Assembly: GCA_900199655.1 (NCBI GenBank)
Contig: FZRE01000022.1
Location: 1 to 58,556, forward strand
Reading direction: 5' to 3'
From: Prevotellaceae bacterium KH2P17
Lineage (GTDB): Bacteria; Bacteroidota; Bacteroidia; Bacteroidales; Bacteroidaceae
Length of the DNA stretch: 58,556 nucleotides
Under the pieces are notes generated by a model. That model was not told the DNA's origin. It made no database searches and was given only the letters and a program-made list of their open reading frames with translations. Within the stretch, counting starts at the first letter, position 1; each line of letters opens with the position of its first letter. The position numbers were made by a program, and so were the translations under genes. Positions 7,305 through 15,642 of this stretch are shown piece by piece.

Positions 7305-8723
7305 TTGTTATCGGCAAGTTCCGCAATGGCACAACTTGGCAAATCTTCCCATCAGTCACTCGCAGAAGTTGGAGGCACCGTTGTAGGGCTTTTAACTGAC
7401 CTTGGAGTGATAGGTAAGAAAGCAGGAGGTATTGTCAGTGCCATAATAGAGCTACTCGATGTTATACAGAAGCAAGGCTTTGCAAAGTTCGTCGGCAATG
7501 TACTCGGCAATGTTGCCGGTGCAGTCGGCAGTGTCTTCCACGATATAGGCTCTGTCTTTGGCCTCGACTTATTCGGTATGGGCAGCGAAAGAAGACGCCA
7601 GCAGAATTACCAGAATACCGTAAACAAATATGAGGAACTGAAAGATATATGGCAGGAACTTATAGACAAGAAAAAAGAATATCTCAACATGTCATGGGGT
7701 AAGGAAGCAGCCGGCACGCAGGTGGAGATAGACAGGCTATATCAGTCTCTCATCAAGGGAACGAGAGCCGAAGCCGATGCCCTCCTGAACACCAAAGTAA
7801 AGCATCATGCCGCCTCTCATGGTTTGGGTACATGGGAGAACACATTCTGGAGTAATGGCGGCAACTACAAGAAGCACGCCCCAAGCAATCCGGCCTTCTG
7901 GCAGAGCCTAACCAATGAGTTAAGAGGCCAGGGATATATGACGGACTATAACGGCAACCAGCTCAACATAATAGCCGTTGAGGACTTCTTCAACCTTACC
8001 AAAGAAGAACTTGAGTATATCAAGATTCACTATGCGGAGCTGTGGGCAACGCAAAACAGCAACGTGAAAAAGTATCTCGAGGCCTACATAGATAATCTCT
8101 CGGCAGCAGAAAACGCTACACAAGACAGGATAGATGCCATTGTGGGATCTATATCTGACCTCACCGACACCCTCGGCAACCTTGCTAAGAAATCTCAATC
8201 ATCACTTCTTGATGTGAAAAACTCTTTTGCAGACACGTTCAACGCCCAGATATGGAAATCCCTAACGGAAAAAGGTTCTGACTTCTACGAGCAGATGGAA
8301 CGATACCAGAAAGGGTGGCAGCAGGCTATATCGGACGATACGGTAACGGATGACGAAAAGAAATCTTTATATAATGCCTATCTTTCTGCTTACCAAGGTG
8401 TAAAAGGCAAGTATGATGCGTTGGCAATGCCAGTAAATGACGCCAGCTCGCTAACCAATATGACTACCGGAATAACGGAAGATACGGCCAACTTGATAGC
8501 CAGCTATGTAAACGCCATACGTGCCGACGAAAGCGTAAGCCTGAAATATCTCCGCCAGTATGTGGAGGAGCTCTATCCTATGGGCAACAACCTACTGGCG
8601 CAGCAAGTGGCCTTACAGAAGAGCATTGAGGCTAACACGCGAAGAAATGCAGACGCAGCCCAGAATATAGAGAATATCTTGGATGCAGCAACTAAGGGAA
8701 CTAAGAAAATAAGTATCAAATGA
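7305..8723 (+). CDS. phage tail tape-measure protein, C-terminal part (frameshifted)
   Basis: A 472-residue ORF from the first ATG, but the frame is open from 7188 and reads ARKQADERVILAQNELNDAQ upstream, a direct continuation of the coiled coil. This makes it the displaced C-terminal part of the tape-measure gene. It contains a Gly-rich amphipathic region (GTVVGLLTDLGVIGKKAGG; FVGNVLGNVAGAVGSVF) like the membrane-active segment of tape measures, followed by a helical tail domain. Undisturbed, the gene would encode nearly 1,300 residues. Confidence 0.7.
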   Translation: MLSASSAMAQLGKSSHQSLAEVGGTVVGLLTDLGVIGKKAGGIVSAIIELLDVIQKQGFAKFVGNVLGNVAGAVGSVFHDIGSVFGLDLFGMGSERRRQQNYQNTVNKYEELKDIWQELIDKKKEYLNMSWGKEAAGTQVEIDRLYQSLIKGTRAEADALLNTKVKHHAASHGLGTWENTFWSNGGNYKKHAPSNPAFWQSLTNELRGQGYMTDYNGNQLNIIAVEDFFNLTKEELEYIKIHYAELWATQNSNVKKYLEAYIDNLSAAENATQDRIDAIVGSISDLTDTLGNLAKKSQSSLLDVKNSFADTFNAQIWKSLTEKGSDFYEQMERYQKGWQQAISDDTVTDDEKKSLYNAYLSAYQGVKGKYDALAMPVNDASSLTNMTTGITEDTANLIASYVNAIRADESVSLKYLRQYVEELYPMGNNLLAQQVALQKSIEANTRRNADAAQNIENILDAATKGTKKISIK

Positions 8724-8754
8724 TACGAGTTTAATAACAAAAAAATAAGTAATT

Positions 8755-8928
8755 ATGAAACAAGAAATCGAAGACCGTAAACGCGCGCAATTAGAGCGCA
8801 TGAAAAGTTCGGAGTATCAACAGAAATTGCGGGACCAGGCAAATGCTTACTGGAAAAGAAAGGCACGCCGTGAGGGATGGGAATGTAGTATTAACACCAC
8901 TAAAACAGGAGAAGATGAAACAGACTAG
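8755..8928 (+). CDS. small basic hypothetical protein
   Basis: A 57-codon ORF starting MKQEIEDRKRAQLERMKSSE and ending in GEDETD. It is a highly charged helix, with WKRKARREGW near the C-terminus. It lies 31 nt after the tape-measure stop and overlaps the next gene (ATG 8915) by 14 nt, so coupled translation is likely. No family recognised. Confidence 0.5.
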   Translation: MKQEIEDRKRAQLERMKSSEYQQKLRDQANAYWKRKARREGWECSINTTKTGEDETD

Positions 8929-9223
8929 CAAAAATGCTCTTGGCGAGAACTATCTCGACCGGAAGAAGAAAGAACAGTTCCTTGATGAGGCTCTCAATGA
9001 TGAGACCACCATCAACCAGAATGTAGAGTTATTGGCAAAGGATGAAATCATCATCCAGGATGCGGAAACGCTCAAAAAGGTTTCCCCAGCATGGCTACGC
9101 AAGTTCGTGGATGACAGCAAGGTCACATTCTACGGCAGCACAAAAGGCTATACCCCTATCAGCATCAGGCAGAAGTTTGAGGCTGACTTTGAGGCCGTGT
9201 ACAGCAGGAATCCCCATACGTAA
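8915..9223 (+). CDS. hypothetical phage protein
   Basis: A 102-residue protein from the ATG at 8915, which has an AGGAG about 6 nt upstream; an earlier in-frame start at 8843 would overlap the small gene before it much further and lacks a ribosome site. Visible parts are a charged N-terminus (MKQTSKNALGENYLDRKKKE), LLAKDEIIIQDAETLKKVSP and TFYGSTKGYTPISIRQKFEA. I do not recognise the family. It belongs to the tail-region run of the phage block. Confidence 0.55.
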   Translation: MKQTSKNALGENYLDRKKKEQFLDEALNDETTINQNVELLAKDEIIIQDAETLKKVSPAWLRKFVDDSKVTFYGSTKGYTPISIRQKFEADFEAVYSRNPHT

Positions 9224-9227
9224 CGCT

Positions 9228-9610
9228 ATGAGAAACCGCAACGTGAAGATAAAAAAGGACTCCGAAGGGTATTTCCGCTTCGATAAGGACGGACTGGAAA
9301 AGGAGGCTATCAAGTTCGCTACGCGCACTTTGATGCCGACACGCAGGAGTATTACTCCCTTCTGTCCGAACTCGTCGAACATATCAATGAGGTTGCCGCA
9401 TGGGAGAAAAGCCACTATCTTCATAGTTTTACCACAAAGGGATATTTCGTACAGGGTTTCAATGGCGCCATGTCTTTCACGCAGTCTATGCAGGAGATAT
9501 TATCTGTAAAGGACAAGGATAATAAGCCTACGGGGCTTCTTAGGATTGACAGGGAGGCATTTGTTAATCTTATTACAAGAGGAGTAATCGGGCCCAATCC
9601 GCAGATATAA
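9228..9610 (+). pseudogene. phage hypothetical gene disrupted by a frameshift
   Basis: Translation from the ATG at 9228 gives MRNRNVKIKKDSEGYFRFDK and then loses protein character after about 9285. From there the -1 frame gives a natural-looking continuation to the stop at 9608-9610: GGYQVRYAHFDADTQEYYSL, LSELVEHINEVAAWEKSHY, GYFVQGFNGAMSFTQSMQEI and ending RGVIGPNPQI. The two frames together make one protein of about 125 residues, so a single-base change near the GGACTGGAAAAGG stretch probably broke it. Family unknown. Confidence 0.6.
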
Positions 9611-9691
9611 ACCTAAAATGTGTTGTCGGCATTGTTACTGACTTACAGGAAATAATGCCGGCAGCACTTTATATTATTCAAAGACAAAGTT

Positions 9692-9991
9692 ATGAGCAGA
9701 TTTTTTGAAGGCGTTTTAGAGCAGATGGAGAAAAACAAGCCATTATACAAAATATGCACGGATGAAGAATTTACATACCGTGAGGTTATTATTAACGATG
9801 AGGCTTTAATGTACCGGCAAAAGACATTGAGGCCTGACGGCCGGCGCATGTACCTGATGAACGATGTAACCGCAAGGACATTGGGATATGGGAATATATC
9901 AGACTTCATAAGCATGTTTCCCGACATGCAATACTGGCGCAGGTTCCTTACACCGCAAACAATTCGGAAGGGTATGTTGTCCGAGCGTTAA
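9692..9991 (+). CDS. hypothetical phage protein
   Basis: A 99-residue protein starting MSRFFEGVLEQMEKNKPLYK, with YREVIINDEALMYRQKTLRP and ISDFISMFPDMQYWRRFLTP. The mix of beta and helix with several aromatics suggests a folded domain, but no family is recognised. It follows an 81-nt spacer after the broken gene and is the last ORF of the phage-like block before the structured RNA. Confidence 0.5.
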   Translation: MSRFFEGVLEQMEKNKPLYKICTDEEFTYREVIINDEALMYRQKTLRPDGRRMYLMNDVTARTLGYGNISDFISMFPDMQYWRRFLTPQTIRKGMLSER

Positions 9992-10185
9992 AAGGCTGAT
10001 AGAACCACGCTATTCGACAGGCAGAAATAACAACTCTTTTATAAGAATAGAGGGCTGTTTTTAAATTTGTTTGAATTTTGTGTGGGGAAAACATGTCGTT
10101 TTAACAAATAAACAGGTGAGATGCGGCGACAGCAGGAAAAGACAAAAAATATTTTTGGCAGGGAGAGAATTTTTAACATTTCATT

Positions 10186-10217
10186 TTTGCATATCCCTGA
10201 AATAATTACTACCTTTG
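10186..10217 (+). promoter_or_regulatory. Bacteroidetes consensus promoter for the structured RNA
   Basis: TTTG (10186-10189), 20 nt, then TACCTTTG (10210-10217) is an exact match to the Bacteroidetes -33/-7 promoter. Transcription would start near 10222, at the base of the structured RNA. Confidence 0.8.
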
Positions 10218-10220
10218 CCA

Positions 10221-10400
10221 TCGCTTAACATTCTTATTTCAGTAGGTGGACGATACCACCCTTCAAAGGTGGTTTTATTGTTTCCACAGATTGGAACTGC
10301 AGCCAGATATTGGCGGTGTGTACCCCCGTGTAACGTCTGTAATGGACTTACAGCCTACTGAATGGGTGTTAAGCAGCGGGACAGGCGCACCGTTTTTTTT
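10221..10400 (+). ncRNA. ssrS: structured RNA, probably 6S RNA (Bacteroidales-1 type)
   Basis: About 180 nt start right after a consensus promoter and end in a T8 run (10393-10400). The 5' and 3' ends pair: GCTTAACA (10223-10230) with TGTTAAGC (10367-10374), and TTCAGTAGG (10238-10246) with CCTACTGAA (10354-10362). Inside is a hairpin ACCACC/GGTGGT and a long, interrupted rod. A closed rod with internal bubbles and strong expression signals fits 6S RNA, which binds RNA polymerase; the Bacteroidales-1 motif is thought to be the 6S RNA of this order. Assignment rests on architecture and recall, not a covariance search. Confidence 0.55.
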
Positions 10401-10423
10401 GTGCCTATAAAAAATTATAGAAT

Positions 10424-10669
10424 ATGGAAACAGAAAGTATTAAAACTCTAAAGAACCAGCTAAAGCGTATGATACAGAAGTTCGAAGTTGAAAAGTATTG
10501 CAAAAACGAGGCTTACTATTTCATCCTGTCACATGGGCTATTAGACCAATTTTCAGAATTTTCCATTAATTACAATGTCGATGATCCACATAGGGACTGT
10601 GTTGAATATCTGTTAAGTAAAGTATTGGAACAAGAAGTATGCAAAGAATTTGAACGCGAAGTTAATTGA
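10424..10669 (+). CDS. hypothetical protein
   Basis: An 81-residue, mostly helical, acidic protein starting METESIKTLKNQLKRMIQKF and ending EQEVCKEFEREVN. It begins 24 nt after the T-run ending the structured RNA. No domain is recognised. It may be the last cargo gene of the mobile block, since tRNA-His follows. Confidence 0.5.
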   Translation: METESIKTLKNQLKRMIQKFEVEKYCKNEAYYFILSHGLLDQFSEFSINYNVDDPHRDCVEYLLSKVLEQEVCKEFEREVN

Positions 10670-10818
10670 AAACAGTATTTTAGGTAATAGGCGTTTTAAG
10701 AAAGTATTTACCAGATGTTAGGTGCTTCCTTTTTACCCTGCTTGATATCGGCTATAAACTTAAAACCGTATCGATTTCGTTCCAAATCCGTTCCAAAAAG
10801 TAACATATAAGAAATAGA

Positions 10819-10851
10819 AAGTCCTTATAAGTCTCTGACCTATAAGGACTT
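10819..10851 (-). terminator. hairpin terminator after tRNA-His
   Basis: A perfect 11-bp inverted repeat, AAGTCCTTATA (10819-10829) and TATAAGGACTT (10841-10851). It is T-rich on both sides, so it could act in either direction, ending tRNA-His transcripts on the minus strand. The 190-nt spacer 10670-10860 holds nothing else I can support. Confidence 0.6.
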
Positions 10852-10860
10852 GTCTTTTTG

Positions 10861-10935
10861 GGTGGAGGGTGGGACTCGAACCCACGACATTCAGAACCAC
10901 AATCTGACGCTCTAACCAACTGAACTACATCCACC
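10861..10935 (-). tRNA. tRNA-His(GTG)
   Basis: The minus strand folds as a tRNA: acceptor GGTGGATG, D arm AGTTCAGTTGGTTAGAGC, anticodon stem TCAGA/TCTGA enclosing TTGTGGT with anticodon GTG (His), and T arm GTGGG-TTCGAGT-CCCAC. The extra 5' G opposite C73 expected of tRNA-His is present. The CCA end is not encoded. Its 3' end faces the phage-like block, so it may have served as the integration site, though no duplicated att copy is seen in the window. Confidence 0.93.
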
Positions 10936-11027
10936 GTGTTGGTTCGCTTAAGCTGTTTAAGCGGGTGCAAAGTTACGGGATTTATTTGTATTGCGCAAAT
11001 AAATCCCGAGTTTTTTTATCATTTAGT

Positions 11028-11441
11028 TTATTTTGCCGGGCTGGTAGGAGCCTTCGGTGCCGTAGGAGTTGCATTCTGCGAGCCAGCAGCAGGTGTTTGG
11101 CCTGCGCCCTGCTGTGTTGCAGGAGCCTGGCTTGCGCCGAAACCTTGCGTATTTACAGGGTTAGTGGTCTGGTTCTGGGTTGCACTCTGCTCGAGAACGC
11201 TCTGATCCGTAACGGCCGTAGGGGCTACGTAAGCGCAGATAACGCTGATTACAACCATGGCGCCGGCCAATGCCCAGGTTGCTTTCTCAACGAAGTTGGT
11301 GGTCTTGCGGACGCCCATGATGGCGTTGGAAGAAGAGAAGTTGGAAGCGAGGCCGCCGCCTTTAGACTCCTGGATGAGCACGATGAAAATCATCAGGATT
11401 GACACCAGGACAATCAATACAACGAATAATGTGTAAATCAT
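11028..11441 (-). CDS. secG: preprotein translocase subunit SecG
   Basis: A 137-residue SecG, the small membrane subunit that aids SecYEG protein export. The first membrane segment is about 1-24 (MIYTLFVVLIVLVSILMIFI), then the conserved cytoplasmic loop VLIQESKGGGLASNF, and a second segment about 52-72 (ATWALAGAMVVISVICAYVA). The last 60 residues are a low-complexity Q/A/T/P tail typical of Bacteroidetes SecG. It overlaps the upstream TPR gene by 4 nt, so the pair is co-translated. Confidence 0.92.
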   Translation of the reverse strand: MIYTLFVVLIVLVSILMIFIVLIQESKGGGLASNFSSSNAIMGVRKTTNFVEKATWALAGAMVVISVICAYVAPTAVTDQSVLEQSATQNQTTNPVNTQGFGASQAPATQQGAGQTPAAGSQNATPTAPKAPTSPAK

Positions 11442-12202
11442 TTTGTCTTTTTATTTGTTTTATTATTTAATATCAATTTCTCCAAGAAACGAATTTGGTC
11501 TGCAAAGTAAGCATTTTTTTTTGGATAATTCAAATTTAAACGCCTAATTATTTCCAGAGCTTTCTCGTATCTGCCCTGCTTGATGTAGATTTTAGCCAGC
11601 GTTTCGGTAAAGTAACCCTCATTGTCCTCATGCTGTTCGGCATCCTGTTCTTCCTCGATTTGCGGCAAGAATTCGGGTTCCTCCTTAAGTTGAATCTTGC
11701 CGTTCCCGTTGTTGATGAAGTCGTCTATCAAGTTCTGGCCCTTCATCTGCGGCGTTGCCAGCTCCTCGCTTTCATGCTCTCCGATGCTTTCTGTTTCGAG
11801 GAGATACGACACATAGTCAACAGCAGCGTCGGCGGGGGTGGGCTTGCGCTTCTTTTTTCCGTCCGTATCGTCCTCGTCGGGGATGGATTCCAAGAAGCTG
11901 TCTATGAGTGCCACCGTGCGGCTTGGCGACGGTTTGGCTTCCGGCTGCTTGGCTTTGGCCTTGGTGCGCAGTTGATAATGGGCGGCTTCTACGAGGTTGA
12001 AGAGCACGCGGCGGTCGGTGATGTAGATGGCGGCCCTGCGGAGTTCCTCGTCGAAAGTGGCGTCGTGGAGCAGATAGAGGTTACGGAGCATCAGCAGGCG
12101 AGCCGTCTGGTAGTACGGATGGAGCGCCAAGAGGCTGCGGAGGTCGTAAAGAGTCTCCTTGTCCATCTGCTCGGGATGCTTGATGAGATACGTTAGATCC
12201 AT
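11438..12202 (-). CDS. tetratricopeptide-repeat-like cytoplasmic protein
   Basis: A 254-residue soluble protein. An N-terminal helical region (MDLTYLIKHPEQMDKETLYD ... ALHPYYQTARLLMLRNLYL) is followed by a charged linker, and near the C-terminus there is a TPR-like pair, GYFTETLAKIYIKQGRYEKA and LEIIRRLNLNYPKKNAYFAD. No signal peptide. A gene of this type next to secG and lptE is a conserved Bacteroidetes arrangement. Its role is unknown; a scaffold for envelope biogenesis is only a guess from context. Confidence 0.7.
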   Translation of the reverse strand: MDLTYLIKHPEQMDKETLYDLRSLLALHPYYQTARLLMLRNLYLLHDATFDEELRRAAIYITDRRVLFNLVEAAHYQLRTKAKAKQPEAKPSPSRTVALIDSFLESIPDEDDTDGKKKRKPTPADAAVDYVSYLLETESIGEHESEELATPQMKGQNLIDDFINNGNGKIQLKEEPEFLPQIEEEQDAEQHEDNEGYFTETLAKIYIKQGRYEKALEIIRRLNLNYPKKNAYFADQIRFLEKLILNNKTNKKTK

Positions 12203-12224
12203 TTTCTGCTCTTGCTGTTACAGG

Positions 12225-12785
12225 TTACCAATTGGCCACGGTGGCGTTGAAAATCTGGTCTACCAGGTCGTCAACCATCTGCGATACGAGCTCTTCCTGA
12301 ACCGAGGTAAGGCTCCGGGTGGTCTCGTACGACTGCGTGGCAGTGAACTGCCGCTCAAAGTCCTCGTTGTGGTTGGCGTTGTTGGTAAAGCGCACGTTGA
12401 CCGTCATTGAGAGCTCCGTCTGGGCCGAATGGCCCTCGCTCGTCACCGACTTGTTGCGTTGAGAGTACTGGGTTATCTCGCCTTCAATCTTCATGTCGCC
12501 GTTGCGGCGCACCTGAATGAGGCGGGTATGGTTGGCAAACTCATCCTTCAGGGCGTTGTTGAACATGGGAGCCATGGGCCCCCACACGTAACTGCTGCGG
12601 ATGGGGAAGTCTGTTATCTGTATGGTCTTGGTCTTGCTGTAGTCTATACTGGCGCCATTGAACTTATAGCTGACCTGGCACGACACCACGAGGAGCGTGA
12701 GCAGGCACGTGAGTATGAACCCTGCACGGCGGAAACCGCTGCAGGCAGCCCTGCCTGATATGTGGTTTATGATGTTCTGTTTCAT
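12225..12785 (-). CDS. lptE: LPS assembly lipoprotein LptE
   Basis: A 186-residue lipoprotein. A hydrophobic signal (FILTCLLTLLVVSC) ends at Cys36 of a lipobox, followed by the LptE-like VSYKFNGASIDYSKTKTIQI. The middle NALKDEFANHTRLIQVRRNG and GEITQYSQRNKSVT fit the LptE fold, the plug of the LptD lipopolysaccharide translocon in the outer membrane. The start 36 residues ahead of the Cys gives a rather long n-region. It lies 22 nt upstream of the TPR gene in one unit with secG. Confidence 0.85.
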   Translation of the reverse strand: MKQNIINHISGRAACSGFRRAGFILTCLLTLLVVSCQVSYKFNGASIDYSKTKTIQITDFPIRSSYVWGPMAPMFNNALKDEFANHTRLIQVRRNGDMKIEGEITQYSQRNKSVTSEGHSAQTELSMTVNVRFTNNANHNEDFERQFTATQSYETTRSLTSVQEELVSQMVDDLVDQIFNATVANW

Positions 12786-12861
12786 TCTTCAGTCAACTGT
12801 CAGTCAATTTTTTTGCCTTCACCTTAATATATATGGCGGCTTTGGAACCTCCTTGATGCGG

Positions 12862-14118
12862 CTATGCCTTGTCCAGTCCGTATTGTTTGATGCGGCGGTA
12901 CAGGGTGCGGTCCGATATGCCCAGTTCCTGTGCGGCCTTCTTTCTGTTGCCGCCGTTGCGCTCCAGCGCCTTCTCCACCATCTGCCTGCCCAGGTCGTTC
13001 AGGTTCAGGGTTTCGGGCTCTCTTATTTCTTCCGCTTCGGCTTCCTCGGCCTGCAGCGGCGCCTGCTGTGCGTACACCGGCGTTGCGGCGCTGCGGTTGC
13101 TGCGCTCCGGCAGGGTTGATGCAGCCGGTGCGTCGATGAGACTGCGGAACCCGCCGGCCCCGTTCAGCTGCCTTGCCTCGTCCAGTTGCTTGCGCAGCGA
13201 GTTCATGTCGCGGCGCAGGTCGCTCACGTTGCCGCGCAGTTCGTACAGTATCTTGTACAGTATCTCGCGCTCGCTCTCGTACGAATGGGAGCCCGACGGG
13301 CTGATGGGTGCCAGCTGCGTGCTCTCCGGATCCTGCGGGATGAAGCGGCGCAGCGTGTCGGCATCAATCTCGCGGCCCTCGTTCAGCACCGACATCTGCT
13401 CCGTTATGTTCTTGAGCTGGCGCACGTTGCCGGGCCACTTGTACTTCAGCATGATGGCCTTGGCATCCTCCGTGAGCGTAATCTTGGGCAACCGGTACTT
13501 CTCGGCTATCTGCATGGCGAACAGGCGGAACAGCAGAACGATGTCGTTACCGCGGTCGCGCAGGGCCGGCATCTGTATGGGAATGGTGTTGAGGCGGTAG
13601 TACAGGTCCTCGCGGAAGCGCCCCTCGCTGATTGCCTTGCGCATGTTAACGTTCGTGGCGGCCACAATCCTGACGTCGGTCTTCATGATTTTCTGTCCGC
13701 CTACGCGTATGTATTCGCCCGTTTCGAGCACTCGCAGCAGCCTGGCCTGCGTGGCAAGGGGCAGTTCGCCCACCTCGTCCAGGAAGATAGTTCCCTTGTT
13801 GGCCACGCCGAAGTAGCCTTCGCTCTCGCCGATGGCGCCCGTGAAGGAGCCTTTCTCGTGCCCGAAGAGCTCGCTGTCTATCGTTCCTTCGGGTATGGAG
13901 CCACAGTTGATGGCGAAATATTTCTCCCGTCGGCGGGGCGAATTGTCGTGGATAACGCGCGGAATGATTTCTTTTCCCACGCCGCTCTCGCCCACAATGA
14001 GCACGGATAAGTCGGTGGGCGCAACCTGCAGGGCCACGTCCAGCGCACGGTTCAGCCCATCGCAGTTGCCTACGATATTGTACCGTTGCTTAATCTTTTG
14101 CAGTTCAGAGGTGTTCAT
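12862..14118 (-). CDS. sigma-54 activator (AAA+ plus Fis-type HTH, no receiver domain)
   Basis: A 418-residue enhancer-binding protein that would remodel RNA polymerase-sigma54. Visible motifs are Walker A GESGVGKE (43-50), the sigma-54 contact loop GSFTGA (90-95; Ser in place of the first Ala of GAFTGA), Walker B FLDEVGE (112-118) and a C-terminal Fis-type HTH (NRKKAAQELGISDRTLYRRI). There is no response-receiver or GAF domain at the N-terminus, so activity is controlled by other means. The 76-nt gap to lptE allows co-transcription. Close relatives occupy this position in other Bacteroidetes. Confidence 0.9.
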   Translation of the reverse strand: MNTSELQKIKQRYNIVGNCDGLNRALDVALQVAPTDLSVLIVGESGVGKEIIPRVIHDNSPRRREKYFAINCGSIPEGTIDSELFGHEKGSFTGAIGESEGYFGVANKGTIFLDEVGELPLATQARLLRVLETGEYIRVGGQKIMKTDVRIVAATNVNMRKAISEGRFREDLYYRLNTIPIQMPALRDRGNDIVLLFRLFAMQIAEKYRLPKITLTEDAKAIMLKYKWPGNVRQLKNITEQMSVLNEGREIDADTLRRFIPQDPESTQLAPISPSGSHSYESEREILYKILYELRGNVSDLRRDMNSLRKQLDEARQLNGAGGFRSLIDAPAASTLPERSNRSAATPVYAQQAPLQAEEAEAEEIREPETLNLNDLGRQMVEKALERNGGNRKKAAQELGISDRTLYRRIKQYGLDKA

Positions 14119-14125
14119 TGGGTGA

Positions 14126-14133
14126 CAAAATTA
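14126..14133 (-). promoter_or_regulatory. -7 element of the sigma-54 activator gene
   Basis: TAATTTTG on the minus strand matches TAnnTTTG, a few nt upstream of the ATG at 14118. A -33 candidate TTG lies about 22 nt further upstream. This would be the promoter of the regulator-lptE-TPR-secG unit. Confidence 0.45.
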
Positions 14134-14444
14134 CTCATTTTATTCCAAATGGCTGCAATTTTGGCAGAGTTTTTACAGTTGCAAGGTACGAAGAAGAGGT
14201 TTTTTAAGAACTCTTTGCAGAATGAATATCGGCTGCGGGTGCCTTGTCCGGAGCCTGGCGTTGTTTCTGCTCCGTACCTCCTTACATGCAAAGATGAATG
14301 GTCGCGGCACTTGCCGATGATAAAGAACGGCACTCCCGCCGTCGGTTTCTTTCTCCCTCATAACGATTTTCCGCCGTCCGCCGTATCGTCTTGGAAGTGC
14401 CATTGGCGTTGGCGCCGCAAGCCCTTTTCTGGAGTGCGAAAACA

Positions 14445-14523
14445 GAAGCTATCGTTCAAAGCCCTTGAAGGATAGCTCCAAGGCCCTTGAAAGATACGTT
14501 CAGGCCTCTTGACCGATAGCTCC
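14445..14523. repeat. 22-bp-period intergenic repeat, array 1
   Basis: Three CTTGAAGGATAGCTCC-like units start at 14464, 14486 and 14508, exactly 22 bp apart. They are preceded by an inverted half unit (GAAGCTATCGTTCAA at 14445). It lies in the 480-bp spacer between the sigma-54 activator start and the flippase 3' end; nothing else is supported there (14134-14444 and 14524-14598). Confidence 0.85.
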
Positions 14524-14598
14524 GGCAGAATGCCCTGTACATGGGCGTTCCGCGATAGCTTGCAAACGGGCGTGCGGAAGCGGCAAAGCGAGGCGGTT

Positions 14599-15636
14599 TC
14601 AGTCACTCCGTGGCATCGGTTTTTCTTCCTCTTTCTGTCGCTTGTCGAGCTTGATGAGCAGCAGGCCGATGCCCGTCCACACCAGCTCTCGTATCCTGAC
14701 GATAAGTGCAACGAAGATACCGGCGCTGGCGGTGATGCCCAGTCCGGTGGTTGACATGAGGAAGCCGCCCTCCCGTCCGCCCAGCTGCAGCGGCATGAAG
14801 AACAGCAGGTTGGCAAACAGAGTGGTGAAGGCGATGATGAGCACGCACTGAACGTAGTTTACGCTCGGCATGAGTACCAGCAGGATAAACAGCACTTCGA
14901 GCGCCGAAGCAAACCTGCAGCCTATCTCCAGCAGCACGGCGGCACAGAAGGTCTTGGGGTTCTGCCTGTGCAGGGCTGCTATCTGAGCGTCGATGGTGTC
15001 CAGTTGAGTCTTGTGTTTTTCTACGAACGGCTGCGCCCAACGCTTCACAACGGGCAGGTGGCGCAGCAGGTTGAGGATGCGGTTGGCCAGCCCCTTGCGG
15101 TAGCCGGCTATGAAGAACCACAGCCCCAGCGTGCAGAAGGCGCCCGCGGCCAGCAGGAGCATGGCCATGAAGAAGTTCACCGGCTGCGTGAAAATGTACA
15201 GGAAAATGCAGATGAACCAGAACGAGAAGTGGCTGAAAATGTGCGTCATGACGTACAGAATGACCGATGACGAGGCCCGCTCGGTGCCTATCTTGGGTGC
15301 CAGTTCCATGATGCGGTAAGGCTCGCCGCCCATGAGGCCGCCCGGGGTGGCATAGTTCAGGGCGAAGCCTGATATGGTTACCTTGTACAGCCACCAGAAC
15401 CCAACGTGGCGACGGGGGTCCTGGCGGTCGGCCGGAGTATCGGCCGAGTGGATGATGAGGTACCAGGCGGCCGTGTTGAATAGGTACAGGAAGACCCACA
15501 GTGCGACTACTGCAAAGAACCAATAGCCGGCATGTTTCAGCCCCTGCCATACCTCACGAAAGTCCAGTTGGGTCATCATGACGGCCAATACGGCCAGACC
15601 GAAGACGAAAAAGCCGTTCTGATACTTCTTGTTCAC
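14599..15636 (-). CDS. flippase-like (LPG synthase TM/UPF0104) membrane protein
   Basis: A 345-residue integral membrane protein with about eight hydrophobic segments ([43 protein letters not shown] and others) and the family signature [19 protein letters not shown] around 93-111. This matches the TIGR00374/UPF0104 flippase-like domain related to the membrane half of lysylphosphatidylglycerol synthase; no synthetase domain is attached. Substrate unknown, probably a lipid. It is the last gene of the rlmN-DUF4837-pdxA unit, 6 nt after pdxA. Confidence 0.8.
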   Translation of the reverse strand: MNKKYQNGFFVFGLAVLAVMMTQLDFREVWQGLKHAGYWFFAVVALWVFLYLFNTAAWYLIIHSADTPADRQDPRRHVGFWWLYKVTISGFALNYATPGGLMGGEPYRIMELAPKIGTERASSSVILYVMTHIFSHFSFWFICIFLYIFTQPVNFFMAMLLLAAGAFCTLGLWFFIAGYRKGLANRILNLLRHLPVVKRWAQPFVEKHKTQLDTIDAQIAALHRQNPKTFCAAVLLEIGCRFASALEVLFILLVLMPSVNYVQCVLIIAFTTLFANLLFFMPLQLGGREGGFLMSTTGLGITASAGIFVALIVRIRELVWTGIGLLLIKLDKRQKEEEKPMPRSD

Positions 15637-15642
15637 GCGCTT

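Noticed and set aside
10670..10860. Integrase remnant next to tRNA-His
   Set aside because: A short frame there resembles an integrase tail only loosely; too little sequence to support it.
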